Shown in pieces: positions 36,532-45,702 of a stretch of DNA of 64,000 nt. The DNA comes from Azospirillum agricola. GTDB lineage: Bacteria; Pseudomonadota; Alphaproteobacteria; Azospirillales; Azospirillaceae. Both the position numbers and the translations under genes were made by a program. Location of the stretch: NCBI RefSeq assembly GCF_017876095.1, contig NZ_JAGINM010000007.1, positions 292,511 to 356,510 of the forward strand, written 5' to 3'. Within the stretch, counting starts at the first letter, position 1; each line of letters opens with the position of its first letter. The notes under the pieces were generated by a model. The model did no database searches. It was not told the DNA's origin and worked only from the letters and a program-made list of their open reading frames with translations.

Positions 36532-37623
36532 ATGGCCAAGACGATACTTCAGGGGCGCCTGCGCCACAAAGTCCGCAGCCTCGCCACCATCAGCCTGCTT
36601 TCCGCCCATGTGCTGGCCCGCCGCGCCCTCGGCAGGCCGCTGGTGCCGGAATGGAGTCCTCTGTTCGAGATCAGCAACCTGTTCTGGCGGGCGCAGTTCA
36701 ACCACGCCTTCGCGCTTCGCGACATCGCCGAAGCCCGCGCCTATTTCGACAGCCTGGTTCACGTCCTGGACCGTGTTCCCGACGTGGATGTCCATCCGAG
36801 CCGTCCCGGCGAGCCACGCGGCGACTGGTTCATCCCGCGCGTCCGCAAGGGGGAGGCCACGCTGCTGCACTTCCATGGCGGCGGGTACAGCTTCTACGCC
36901 GACGTGACGCGCCGGTTCATCGCCATGCTGGCCGACACGCTGGGGTTCCCCGTCTTCGCCCCCGACTACCGCCTGACTCCCGAGCATCCGCATCCGGCGC
37001 AGATCGAGGACGGGCTGGCGGCCTACCGTTTCCTGCTTTCCGAAGGCGTCCAGCCGTCCCGCCTCGTTGTGTGCGGGGATTCCGCGGGCGGCCACCTGAC
37101 CTTGATGACGCTGGTCGGGTTGCGCGCGGCAGGCTTGCCGCAGCCGGCGATCGGGATCGGCCTCAGCCCGTGGACCGATGTCGGACGGCGCGGCGCCAGC
37201 CAGTTCGGCAACGACCGCTACGATCTCGTGCAGGGCTACATGACCCTGTGTTTCGCGGACTGGCTGAAGGGCGGGGGCGGCTTCGGCGACGTCGAACTCT
37301 CCCCCATCCACCAGGATTTGCGGGGGCTGGCGCCGCTTTACCTTCAGGCTGGCGGCAAGGAGATCCTCGTCGACATGATCCGCGACTTCGCGCGGGAGGC
37401 CCGCGACCAGGGCGCGCGGATGCGCCTGGATGTCTGGGAGCACATGACCCACGAGTTCCAGGCGCATGGGCAGGAGCTTCGCGAAAGCCGGGAGGCGCTG
37501 GAGCGGCTGGGCGAAGCCATCCGCTGGGCACTCGCTCCGGACGGGGTCGGCTTCCCCGCCATGTCCGGGACCGAACTGGATGCCCTCCGCGTCGAACCGG
37601 CCCTTGCACCGGCCGGCGGCTGA
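36532..37623 (+). CDS. Alpha/beta hydrolase of the HSL family
   Basis: 363 residues. Oxyanion motif HFHGGGYSFYA, nucleophile elbow GDSAGGH, acid Asp region and catalytic His in HMTHEFQ mark a hormone-sensitive-lipase-type esterase. No signal peptide. ATG at 36532 follows GGAG by six bases and is preferred over a GTG nine codons earlier. Acts on acyl esters; natural substrate unknown. Divergent from an AraC regulator. Confidence 0.92.
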   Translation: MAKTILQGRLRHKVRSLATISLLSAHVLARRALGRPLVPEWSPLFEISNLFWRAQFNHAFALRDIAEARAYFDSLVHVLDRVPDVDVHPSRPGEPRGDWFIPRVRKGEATLLHFHGGGYSFYADVTRRFIAMLADTLGFPVFAPDYRLTPEHPHPAQIEDGLAAYRFLLSEGVQPSRLVVCGDSAGGHLTLMTLVGLRAAGLPQPAIGIGLSPWTDVGRRGASQFGNDRYDLVQGYMTLCFADWLKGGGGFGDVELSPIHQDLRGLAPLYLQAGGKEILVDMIRDFAREARDQGARMRLDVWEHMTHEFQAHGQELRESREALERLGEAIRWALAPDGVGFPAMSGTELDALRVEPALAPAGG

Positions 37624-37723
37624 CGGGAACGGCGATACGCACCCTGCCGGAGGAAGGGGGGCGGCAAGCGGGCGAGAAACCGCGTCCTGTGAGCGATCCC
37701 CGCCCGTGCGCGCGCCTCACACC

Positions 37724-37752
37724 AGCCCCTCTCCCGCAAGGGGAGAGGGGCT
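37724..37752. terminator. Hairpin between convergent hydrolase and phaC genes
   Basis: AGCCCCTCTCCC (37724-37735) pairs perfectly with 37741-37752 around GCAAG. There is no T run, so it may act as a factor-dependent stop or simply as another copy of the dispersed palindrome (CCTCAC before it matches the tail of that family). Confidence 0.6.
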
Positions 37753-37773
37753 GCGAAGGGACCTGCGTCAGCC

Positions 37774-39579
37774 TCAGTCGTTCTTGACCTTGGCGTAGCT
37801 GCCGGGCGCGTCCTCGATCACGGCCAGCTTGCCGTCGCCGGGCTGGCGGGCGGGAACCTTGCCGTCGGCGAAGCCCGACACCCAGCGGTTCCACTCGGTC
37901 CACCAGGAACCGGGGGTCTGGGTCGCCGTCTCCAGCCACTCGTCGGGCGACTTGGGCAGCTTGTCGTTGGTCCAGTAGCCGTACTTGTTGGCCGCCGGCG
38001 GGTTGACGACGCCGGCGATGTGGCCCGAGGCGCCCAGCACGAACTTCACCGGGCCGGTGAACTGCTGCGCGCCGGCGTAGGTGCTCTTCCAGGGCGCGAT
38101 GTGGTCCTCGCGGGCCGACAGGAACATCGTCGGGACCTTGACCTTGGTCAGGTCGATCGGCACGCCGCCCAGTGTCACCGCGCCCGGCTGCACCAGCTGG
38201 TTCTTCTGGTACATGTTGCGCAGGTAGAAGCTGTGCATCGCCGCCGGCATGCGGGTGCTGTCGCCGTTCCAGTAGAGCAGGTCGAACGGGAACGGATCCT
38301 TGCCCAGCAGGTAGTTGTTCACCACGAACGACCAGATCAGGTCGTTGGCCCGCAGCATGTTGAAGGTGGTCGCCATCTTGGCGCCGTCGAGATAGCCCTG
38401 CTCGGCCATCTGGCCTTCGATGTAGGTCAGCTGCTCCTCGTCGATGAAGATCGACAGCTCGCCGGCCTCGGTGAAGTCCAGCATGGTGGTGAAGAAGGTG
38501 ACCGACTTGATGCGGTTGTCCTTCTTGACCGCCATGTAGGCGAGCGTCGAGGCGAGCAGCGTGCCACCCAGGCAATAGCCGATGGCGTTGACGTCGTCCT
38601 CGCCGGTCGCCTGCTTGATGGCGTCGAGCGCGGCCAGCGGGCCCTCGAACATGTAGTCCTCGAAGCCCTTGGCCGCCAAGGTCTCGTCCGGGTTGACCCA
38701 GGACAGGACGAAGACGGTGTGGCCCTGGTCGACCGCCCACTTGATGAAGCTGTTCTTCTCGCGCAGGTCGAGGATGTAGTACTTGTTGATCCAGGGCGGC
38801 ACGATCATCAGCGGGCGCTTGTTCACGTCCGGCGTGGTCGGCGTGTACTGGATCAGCTGCATCAGGCTGGTCTGGAAGACCACCTTGCCCGGCGTCACCG
38901 CGATGTTCTTGCCGAGCTGGAAGGCGTCGTAATCGGTCATCGAGATGCGCAGCTCGCCCTTGCCGCGCTCCAGATCCTTCAGCAGATGCTCCAGGCCCTT
39001 GACCAGATTCTCGCCGCCGCTCTCGATGGTCGCGCGCAGAACCTCCGGGTTCGTCATGACGAAGTTGGAGGGCGCCATCGCGTCGACGAACTGGCGGGTG
39101 TAGAAATCCACCTTCTTGGCGGTGTGGTCGTCGAGCCCGTCCACCTGGTTCACCGTGGACTGCATCCACCGGGCGCTCAGCAGGTAGGACTGCTTGATGA
39201 AGTCGAACAGGGTGTTCTCGTCCCAGGCCGAATCCTTGAAGCGGCGGTCGTCCTTGGCCGGGGCGATGACCGGCTGGGTGTCCTGGCCGAAGAAGCGCTG
39301 CGTCGTACGCTGCCACAGCGTCAGGTAATCCTGCCACAGCGACATCTGCGCCTGCATCAGCTTGGCCGGGTCGGCCATCATGCGGGTGGTCATCTCGAGG
39401 AAGGCGTGGCCGACGCCCATGGGATCCGGACCGGCATTCTTGGAGCCGATGCCATCGGCGGCCTGACGCGACAGGAACTCGGAGACAAGCCGCTGGCTCT
39501 GTTCGGCGATGCGGGACATCGCGCGGGACATCTCGACCGGATCGGGAAGCTTGACGTCGGGGGCCTGATTCTCGGCCAT
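37774..39579 (-). CDS. phaC: Class I poly(3-hydroxyalkanoate) synthase
   Basis: 601 residues. The lipase-like box has cysteine (IGYCLGGTLLAS, Cys336), with the acid in SAREDHIAPW and His in GASGHIAGVVNPP: the catalytic triad of PhaC. Length and the WSFVVNNYLLGKDPFPFD motif fit class I (short-chain monomers, homodimer). Polymerises 3-hydroxybutyryl-CoA to PHB on granules. ATG at 39579 chosen because conserved sequence begins soon after. Monocistronic, divergent from the lipoprotein gene. Confidence 0.97.
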   Translation of the reverse strand: MAENQAPDVKLPDPVEMSRAMSRIAEQSQRLVSEFLSRQAADGIGSKNAGPDPMGVGHAFLEMTTRMMADPAKLMQAQMSLWQDYLTLWQRTTQRFFGQDTQPVIAPAKDDRRFKDSAWDENTLFDFIKQSYLLSARWMQSTVNQVDGLDDHTAKKVDFYTRQFVDAMAPSNFVMTNPEVLRATIESGGENLVKGLEHLLKDLERGKGELRISMTDYDAFQLGKNIAVTPGKVVFQTSLMQLIQYTPTTPDVNKRPLMIVPPWINKYYILDLREKNSFIKWAVDQGHTVFVLSWVNPDETLAAKGFEDYMFEGPLAALDAIKQATGEDDVNAIGYCLGGTLLASTLAYMAVKKDNRIKSVTFFTTMLDFTEAGELSIFIDEEQLTYIEGQMAEQGYLDGAKMATTFNMLRANDLIWSFVVNNYLLGKDPFPFDLLYWNGDSTRMPAAMHSFYLRNMYQKNQLVQPGAVTLGGVPIDLTKVKVPTMFLSAREDHIAPWKSTYAGAQQFTGPVKFVLGASGHIAGVVNPPAANKYGYWTNDKLPKSPDEWLETATQTPGSWWTEWNRWVSGFADGKVPARQPGDGKLAVIEDAPGSYAKVKND

Positions 39580-39807
39580 GGGTTCGGTCCTTCTTGTCTT
39601 AAGCGAGTTTTGCGCTTCAGGAGGGGCGAGCGGGCGGCTATACAACAGGCGGAGCGGTACCAGAATCGCCGGACCGACCTGCGACGGCCGTCCCGGCGAT
39701 GCGGTGCGCGAAAGTTGTGAGAGTCCTCATACACCGCTGCTGTGAAGATTTCATTTCACGCGTCGCCGCACAAGAGCGGCGATGCGGCAAGCGACAAGGG
39801 GCGGGCG

Positions 39808-40212
39808 ATGGCCAAGGGTGGACGCGAAACCACGGCGGTTCGGCGCGTGTTGGGAGCGGTTTTCGTTGCTACGCCTATGGTTTTGGGCGTTGCAGCATGC
39901 AGCGAGCGGGCGCTCGACACCGGCCTGCTCGGCTCCGTCACCGGCGAACCCTCGCCGGTCAGCGACAATCCGTCGCCCATCCGCGCGATGACCGGCGAGC
40001 GCACCGACTATCCGAATCTCGGAACGGTTCCGCCGCGCCCGACCGACCTGACCACCGAGGCGCAGCGCCAGACCGAGATGGACCGGCTGGCGAAGGACCG
40101 CGAGGCGTCGCGCCAGCGCAAGGCCGCCACCGAGGCCATCCCCATGCCGGAGCCGCTGCCGACCCCCATGTCCGTTCCGCCCAAGCCGAACCTCCAGCCG
40201 GGCCGCAGCTGA
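39808..40212 (+). CDS. Putative small lipoprotein
   Basis: 134 residues. A basic N-terminus and hydrophobic helix end in a lipobox-like LGVAAC, so the mature protein would be lipid-anchored at Cys. The rest is polar and proline-rich with a charged helix (EAQRQTEMDRLAKDREASRQ). No known domain. ATG at 39808 is preferred over 39742 because it puts the lipobox at a normal distance and has AAGGGG upstream. Followed by a strong terminator. Confidence 0.75.
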   Translation: MAKGGRETTAVRRVLGAVFVATPMVLGVAACSERALDTGLLGSVTGEPSPVSDNPSPIRAMTGERTDYPNLGTVPPRPTDLTTEAQRQTEMDRLAKDREASRQRKAATEAIPMPEPLPTPMSVPPKPNLQPGRS

Positions 40213-40253
40213 GGGGCGGCCAGGCGGACTTGCGCAAACTGGCTCAAGCGTAA

Positions 40254-40292
40254 GAAAAAAGCCCCGCGTCCGGCTGGACGGGGGGCTTTTTT
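40254..40292. terminator. Bidirectional Rho-independent terminator
   Basis: AAAAAAGCCCC at 40255-40265 and GGGGCTTTTTT at 40282-40292 with an additional CGTCC/GGACG pairing inside. It has T runs in both directions, serving the lipoprotein gene and the leftward HlyD gene. Confidence 0.9.
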
Positions 40293-40344
40293 GTGGTCGA
40301 TGGCCGTTCCTCGTCTCCCCCGTCCGCGGACGGGGACCGCCGGA

Positions 40345-41769
40345 TCATTCCTGGATGAAAGCCTTCACGTAGGACTGCTTCAGCGGCTGGATCAGGTAGT
40401 CGAGCGGGGTGCGCGGGGCCAGGACGATGCGGGCCTCCACCGGCATGCCGGCCTTGATCTTCAGGTTGTGGACCTGATGGGTGTCGGAGTCCTTCAGGCG
40501 GACGCGGGCCAGATAATGCTCCTGCCGGGTCATCGGATCGGTCACGCGGTCGGCCGAGACGTAGGACACCGTGCCGTCGAGCGAACCGACGACGCGGCTG
40601 TCGTAGGCGGTGAGCTGGATCTTCACCGGCAGATCGACCGCCAGCGACTTGACGTCCTTCGGCTGGACCTTGATCTCGGCCAGCAGGGCCTGGTTGTCGG
40701 GAACGATGTCGAGGATCGGCTCGTTGGCCGCGATGGTGCCGCCGACGGCCGGGTGGCCGTACATCACGACGTTGCCGTCGTCCGGGGCCTTGATGGCGCG
40801 GTTGTCGAGGCGGTTGCGGGCGTCGCGGATCTGCTCGGCGTACTTCTGCACGTCGCCGCGGGCCTTCTCCAGATCGACCAGCACCTTCTCGCGGAAGTCG
40901 CTGCGGCGGCGCACCAGATCGCCCTGGGCGTCGACGGCGGCCTGACGGGCCTGCGAGATGCGGGCCTCCAGCTCATGGCCGCGGGAGTGGAGCTGCGCGT
41001 TCTCCTTCTGCTGCTCGACCATCTTGGTGCGGGTGGCGTTGCCGCGGTCGAGCAGGCCCTGGGTGATCCGCATGTCCTCCTCGGACAGCTTCAGCTCGCG
41101 GGCGAGGAACTGGCGCTGCTGTTCCAGGCTGCGGACCTCGTCGCCCAGCGAGGCGACGCGCTCCTGGCTCAGCTTGGCCTCGGTCTCGAGCTGCGAGCGG
41201 CGGACCTGGAACAGGGTGTCCTGGTTGCGCATCGAGGTGTCGACGGCGGGGGTGCCGGCGCGGCGGTCCAGCAGGTCCTTCGGCCACTCGATGGCGCCCT
41301 TCTCGAACAGCTCGGCCGAGAGGCGGGCCTCCAGCGCCAGCGTGTCGAGCCAGGAGGCGTTCAGCATCTCCAGGCGGGTGAACGCCTCGGTGCTGTCCAG
41401 CCGCATCAGGACCTGGCCGGCCTTCACCCGGTCGCCTTCCTTGACCAGGATCTCGCCGATCTGGCCGCCCTCGGTGTGCTTCACGACCTTGCGGCCGGTC
41501 TCCGGGGCGAGCGCGCCGGTCGCCGAGATGGCGCTGTGCAGGGGAGCGATCGCCGCCCAGCCGGTCATGCCGCCCAGACCGACCGCCAGGACCAGGAAGC
41601 CGCCGGTCAGCAGGCCGCCGATGCTGGTCTCCGGCACCATCGACCGCAGCGCGTGGAGCGAGGTGATCTGCATCGACTTGCGGGTTGGCTTCGACTGGTT
41701 CGATTCCGGCTGGTGCGGCGTCTGGTTCGGCTGGAGCGGGGTCGGGAAGGTCGTGGTCAGGGTGGTCAT
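40345..41769 (-). CDS. HlyD-family adaptor of a type I secretion system
   Basis: 474 residues: cytoplasmic N-terminus, one membrane helix (about 50-75), a biotinyl-lipoyl-like half domain (KHTEGGQIGEILVKEGDRVKA is the classical motif, here VVKHTEGGQIGEI), a long coiled coil (about 190-330) and a beta-barrel end. It bridges the inner-membrane ABC protein to a TolC-type channel. Follows the ABC gene by 58 bases in one operon. No TolC or exported substrate gene is next to it. Confidence 0.94.
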   Translation of the reverse strand: MTTLTTTFPTPLQPNQTPHQPESNQSKPTRKSMQITSLHALRSMVPETSIGGLLTGGFLVLAVGLGGMTGWAAIAPLHSAISATGALAPETGRKVVKHTEGGQIGEILVKEGDRVKAGQVLMRLDSTEAFTRLEMLNASWLDTLALEARLSAELFEKGAIEWPKDLLDRRAGTPAVDTSMRNQDTLFQVRRSQLETEAKLSQERVASLGDEVRSLEQQRQFLARELKLSEEDMRITQGLLDRGNATRTKMVEQQKENAQLHSRGHELEARISQARQAAVDAQGDLVRRRSDFREKVLVDLEKARGDVQKYAEQIRDARNRLDNRAIKAPDDGNVVMYGHPAVGGTIAANEPILDIVPDNQALLAEIKVQPKDVKSLAVDLPVKIQLTAYDSRVVGSLDGTVSYVSADRVTDPMTRQEHYLARVRLKDSDTHQVHNLKIKAGMPVEARIVLAPRTPLDYLIQPLKQSYVKAFIQE

Positions 41770-41827
41770 GTCGCTATCCTTGTGCTCGGCGTCCGGAGGG
41801 GGCTTGGGGCGGGGAAGGGGTGCCGGC

Positions 41828-43588
41828 TCAGCCGGCGGCCCCCATGGCCGCACCGACCGGCGCGGGGCCGAGGTTGCGGAGACGGGCGAAGTTCACGCCC
41901 TGCTGCGCCTGCTGGTCCTGACGCGGCAACTCCATGGCCATGCCGTTCTTCAGCACGTAGGTGCGGTCGGACAGGTCGACGAAGGCCGGGGAATGGGTGC
42001 AGACGATGGTGGTGGCGCCGCGCTTCTTGGCGGCGGCGATGAACTCGCGGACCGACTTCATGCCCAGCTCGTCCAGGCCGGCGGCCGGCTCGTCGAGGAC
42101 CAGCAGGGGCGGCTGGCCGAAGCCGGCGCGGGCCAGACCGATCATGCGGGCCGAGGCGCCGGTCATCGGGAACAGCGGGTCGGCGACGTCGGTGTCGTAG
42201 CCGGCGGGCAGCGTCTCGATCCACTCGTGGATGCCGACGGCCTTGGCGGCGGCCTCGACCTGCTCGCGGCTGGCGGTGGCGAAGCGGGCGATGTTGTCGG
42301 CGATGCTGCCGGGCAGCAGGTCGACGTGCTGGGGCAGGTAGCCGATGCCCTGCTCGGGAGTCTCGGGGCTCAAGGTGGCGACGGACAGGCCGCCGAGGCG
42401 CACGGTGCCGGCCGAGGGGATGGCGACGCCGGCCAGCAGGCGGGCCAGGATCGACTTGCCCGCCCGGTTCGGACCGGCGACGCAGATGGTCTCGCCCGGC
42501 TCGACCGTCAGGGACACGCTGCGCAGCACCGGCTTCTGATCGCGGGGGGAGACGAACAGCAGGTTCTCGACGACGAGGCGCTCGTTCTCGACCGGCACGG
42601 CGGGACGCTCCGGCTCACGGGACAGGCGCTTCAGCAGCGGCAGCAGGCGGCTGGTGGCCTGGTAGGAGCGGATCAGGGCACCCCAGGCGCCGGCGGTCTG
42701 CTCGATCGGGGCGAGGCCGCGGCCGACCAGCATCGAGGTGGCGATCATGCCGCCGAAGGACAGGTGCTGCTCGATGACCAGCCAGGCGCCGGTGGCGGTG
42801 ACGGCGATCTGGAGCACCATGCGCAGCCACTTGGTGGCGGCGCCGATGGCGGCGGACCGCTCATGCGCCAGACCCTGGAGCGCGCTGGAGGTCAGGAAGT
42901 CGCGGGACACCGAATCCATGGCCGAACCGCCCATGCGCAGGCCGCGCACCGTGTCGGACTTGGTCAGCAGGGCGTCGAACAGCTTCTGGGCACGGCTGGA
43001 GGGCTGCTTGCCGTCCTCGGCGAAGCTCTTGACCGCGACATGGGCGATCCAGCCCATCAGCGCCATCAGCAGCATCGAGACGACCAGGATGGCGGCCAGC
43101 ATCGGGTGGATGACGTAGATGCCCAGCACGTAGAGCGGCGCCCAGGGCAGATCCATCAGGGCCGGCAGGCTGGGGCGGGACAGGGCGCCCTTGACCTCCA
43201 TGAGGTCGGCGAGCGGCGCCGAGTCCGGTCGGCCGCGGCCGGCGGAGTCGAGCGCCTCGGCGGTCAGGCGGCGGCGCCACTTGACCTCCAGCGCGTTGCC
43301 GGCGCGGGCCAGCAGGCGGGAGCGGACCATCTCCAATCCGGCGCTGAGCGTCAGGGCAATGACGACGATGACCGTCAGCATGATCAAGGTGTCGTAATTC
43401 CCCGACGGGATCGCCCGGCTGAACACCTGCAACGAATAGAGCGGCATCGCCAGCATCAGAAGATTGATGGCGGCGCTGAAGACAAAGGCACTAACAAGTA
43501 TCCTTGAGAAATAACGGCGATTGAAAATCGATTCCTTCTTGGCCTTGTCAGCCGTCGATCGCGAAGTCGTCTTTTCGGTAGCAGGCAT
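41828..43588 (-). CDS. Type I secretion ABC exporter (PrtD-like) with altered signature
   Basis: 586 residues: membrane domain (about 25-310, six helices, typical DLPWAPLYVLGIYVIHP motif) and ATPase (about 340-570). Walker A GPNRAGKS, Walker B LLVLDEPAAGLD and switch His (CTHSP) are intact, but the signature LSGGQ is replaced by MTGAS (FPMTGASARMIGLARA). Exports proteins such as RTX proteins with the HlyD partner. ATG at 43588 has GGAGGG upstream; earlier in-frame starts are less likely. Confidence 0.92.
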   Translation of the reverse strand: MPATEKTTSRSTADKAKKESIFNRRYFSRILVSAFVFSAAINLLMLAMPLYSLQVFSRAIPSGNYDTLIMLTVIVVIALTLSAGLEMVRSRLLARAGNALEVKWRRRLTAEALDSAGRGRPDSAPLADLMEVKGALSRPSLPALMDLPWAPLYVLGIYVIHPMLAAILVVSMLLMALMGWIAHVAVKSFAEDGKQPSSRAQKLFDALLTKSDTVRGLRMGGSAMDSVSRDFLTSSALQGLAHERSAAIGAATKWLRMVLQIAVTATGAWLVIEQHLSFGGMIATSMLVGRGLAPIEQTAGAWGALIRSYQATSRLLPLLKRLSREPERPAVPVENERLVVENLLFVSPRDQKPVLRSVSLTVEPGETICVAGPNRAGKSILARLLAGVAIPSAGTVRLGGLSVATLSPETPEQGIGYLPQHVDLLPGSIADNIARFATASREQVEAAAKAVGIHEWIETLPAGYDTDVADPLFPMTGASARMIGLARAGFGQPPLLVLDEPAAGLDELGMKSVREFIAAAKKRGATTIVCTHSPAFVDLSDRTYVLKNGMAMELPRQDQQAQQGVNFARLRNLGPAPVGAAMGAAG

Positions 43589-43932
43589 GAAGAGCCCTCC
43601 AATTGTCACCGTTTGGCGCAGTGCCCACTGGATGCAGGCGAGGGACAGAAGACGCCATCTTGGTAAACGCACCCTTAAGAAGAGTGCCCGTCACAAGATT
43701 GCCACCGGGACTTACCACTTAATCCCACAGGAGCGGGGCGCCGGAGCGGGAGTCCGGGCGCGTCCGGGGAGGATTCCGCAGGAGGGACGGCATGGAGGGA
43801 CGGATCCGCGCAGGCGGGCCTCCCTGGTTGGAGCACAGGTGCGAAACGGGTATCGTGCCTTTCGGTTTTCATCTCGTCGGCCGTGCACCGCCCGGCCGGC
43901 CATCGCCATCTTGAGAGAGTCGGAGACGAAGC
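43589..43932. other. 344-base intergenic region
   Basis: Divergent control region between the type I secretion operon (leftward) and the peroxiredoxin gene (rightward). I see no convincing gene. The first ~140 bases next to the ABC gene are less GC-rich and probably hold its promoter; no clear -35/-10 pair or palindrome stands out. Confidence 0.6.
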
Positions 43933-44460
43933 ATGGAAGGGCGCAAGGTTCCCTCGGTCGTGTTCAAGACCCGCGTGCGCGACGAGAGCGTCGGCGGGCC
44001 GAATCCGTTCCGCTGGCAGGATGTGACGAGCGACGATCTGTTCGCCGGCAAGCGCGTCGTGGTGTTCTCGCTGCCCGGCGCCTTCACCCCGACCTGCTCG
44101 AACGAGCAATGCCCGGCCTTCGAGCGGATGTACGAGGAGTTCAAGGATCTCGGCATCGACGAGGTCTATTGCCTCAGCGTCAATGACGCCTTCGTCATGT
44201 TCCAGTGGGGCAAGAGCCTGAACCTGAAGAAGGTGAAGCTGATCCCCGACGGTTCGGGCCACTTCACCCGTCGCATGGGCATGCTGATCAACAAGGATCA
44301 CGTCGGCTTCGGCCAGCGGTCCTGGCGCTACGCGATGGTCGTCAAGGACGGCGTCATCGAGAAGTGGTTCGAGGAACCGGGCATCAACGACGCGGGCGAG
44401 AACGGCGATCCCTACACCGTGTCCTCGCCGGAAACGGTCCTGGAGTATCTGCGCTCCTGA
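43933..44460 (+). CDS. Peroxiredoxin (Prx5 type)
   Basis: 175 residues, thioredoxin fold. Peroxidatic Cys55 sits in PGAFTPTCSNEQC, with a further Cys60 in the same helix; the Prx5-type FVMFQWGKSL segment follows. Reduces H2O2 and organic peroxides with a thiol donor (glutathione or glutaredoxin in this subfamily). Monocistronic with its own terminator. Confidence 0.95.
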   Translation: MEGRKVPSVVFKTRVRDESVGGPNPFRWQDVTSDDLFAGKRVVVFSLPGAFTPTCSNEQCPAFERMYEEFKDLGIDEVYCLSVNDAFVMFQWGKSLNLKKVKLIPDGSGHFTRRMGMLINKDHVGFGQRSWRYAMVVKDGVIEKWFEEPGINDAGENGDPYTVSSPETVLEYLRS

Positions 44461-44490
44461 TGTGTTGGCGGTCGTTCGGCCGCGGGAAAT

Positions 44491-44526
44491 GGGCCGGTGG
44501 AGGAGAAGCCTTCGCCGGCCCTTTTT
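44491..44526 (+). terminator. Rho-independent terminator of the peroxiredoxin gene
   Basis: GGGCCGG (44491-44497) pairs with CCGGCCC (44515-44521), followed by five T residues, 31 bases after the stop codon. Confidence 0.85.
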
Positions 44527-44663
44527 CATGACCGCACTCCCTGTGGAGAGCGGTTTCATTCATTGGCACGCAAAGCTCATTTATCCCCCAGGACAAATCT
44601 CTTTAAGGTAGACTTTTTCAGTCATCTTGCTACGTTCCGCTGCGCAATGGGTGGCGGGAATAC

Positions 44664-45698
44664 GTGATTATGGCGCACAAGCGGCCAATCCTGTGGTTTC
44701 TGGTTGTCATGGCCGTTCTCGCCATGACCGGCGCGGGCATTGCCCAGCCGGCCAAGCCCGCGCCGCTCGGCTCCTTCCGGGTGGATCTGGCCAAGACCTC
44801 GGTGTCGGGCCTGTCGGCCGGTGGGTTCATGGCGACGCAGTTCCATGTCGCGAACTCCGCCTCGGTGATCGGCGTCGGGGTGGTGGCCGGTGGCGCCTAT
44901 CTGTGCGCGGCGGAGAATCCGCTGCTGGCGGCCGCCTGCATGCAGGCGAACGGCTTCTGGCCGCAGGCCCAGGCCCTGTACGAACAGGCGGTTCCGCTGG
45001 CCGGGCTGGGCCGGATCGATCCGCTGGAGGGCGTGAAATCGGCGCGCGTCTACCTGTTCAGCGGCCGCAACGACATGATCGTCAGCACGGCGGCGGTCGA
45101 CGCGGTGCAGGATTTCTACCGCGCCGCTAAGGTGCCGGCGAACCAGATCCGCTACGAGAAGGGGATCGAGGCCGGGCACGGCTTCATCGCCTCCGGCGGG
45201 CCGAACGACTGCAACGCCAACCGGCCACCCTACGTCAACGCCTGCGGCACCTACGACCAGGCCGGGCAGATCCTCTCGCACGTCTATGGCGGGCTCAACC
45301 CGCCGGTTTCCGAACCGCGCGCGGCCGTCCCCTTCGACCAGAGCCCCTTCCTTGGGCCGGACGGATCGGACCGCAGCGGGCTGGCCGACACCGGCTATGT
45401 CCATGTGCCGCCGGCCTGCGCGGGCGGGGCGGTCTGCGCGGTTCATGTCGTCTTCCACGGCTGCCGCCAGTCGGTCGCCAGCGTCGGCGACGCCGTCACC
45501 ACCGTCGCCGGCTACAACCAATGGGCGGCCAACAACAATCTGATCGTGCTGTACCCGCAGATGGCGGAGGGGCGACCCGGAAATCCGCTCGGCTGCTGGG
45601 ATTGGCGCGGCACCACGGGGCAGGATTACGCGACCAGGAGCGGGGCGCAGATCGCCGCGATCAACGCGATGTTGAAAACCTTGGCAGGGCAGAGGTAA
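44664..45698 (+). CDS. Secreted PHB depolymerase, type 2 catalytic domain, copy 1
   Basis: 344 residues. A signal peptide (about 1-28, ILWFLVVMAVLAMTGAGIA) leads to a depolymerase domain. The serine nucleophile is in VSGLSAGGFMA; the paired cysteines and VVFHGCRQS, WDWRGTTGQDY motifs fit extracellular short-chain PHA depolymerases without a binding domain. Hydrolyses extracellular or released PHB. GTG at 44664 or ATG at 44670 are both possible. Only four bases separate it from its paralogue. Confidence 0.9.
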   Translation: MIMAHKRPILWFLVVMAVLAMTGAGIAQPAKPAPLGSFRVDLAKTSVSGLSAGGFMATQFHVANSASVIGVGVVAGGAYLCAAENPLLAAACMQANGFWPQAQALYEQAVPLAGLGRIDPLEGVKSARVYLFSGRNDMIVSTAAVDAVQDFYRAAKVPANQIRYEKGIEAGHGFIASGGPNDCNANRPPYVNACGTYDQAGQILSHVYGGLNPPVSEPRAAVPFDQSPFLGPDGSDRSGLADTGYVHVPPACAGGAVCAVHVVFHGCRQSVASVGDAVTTVAGYNQWAANNNLIVLYPQMAEGRPGNPLGCWDWRGTTGQDYATRSGAQIAAINAMLKTLAGQR

Positions 45699-45702
45699 TC
45701 CC

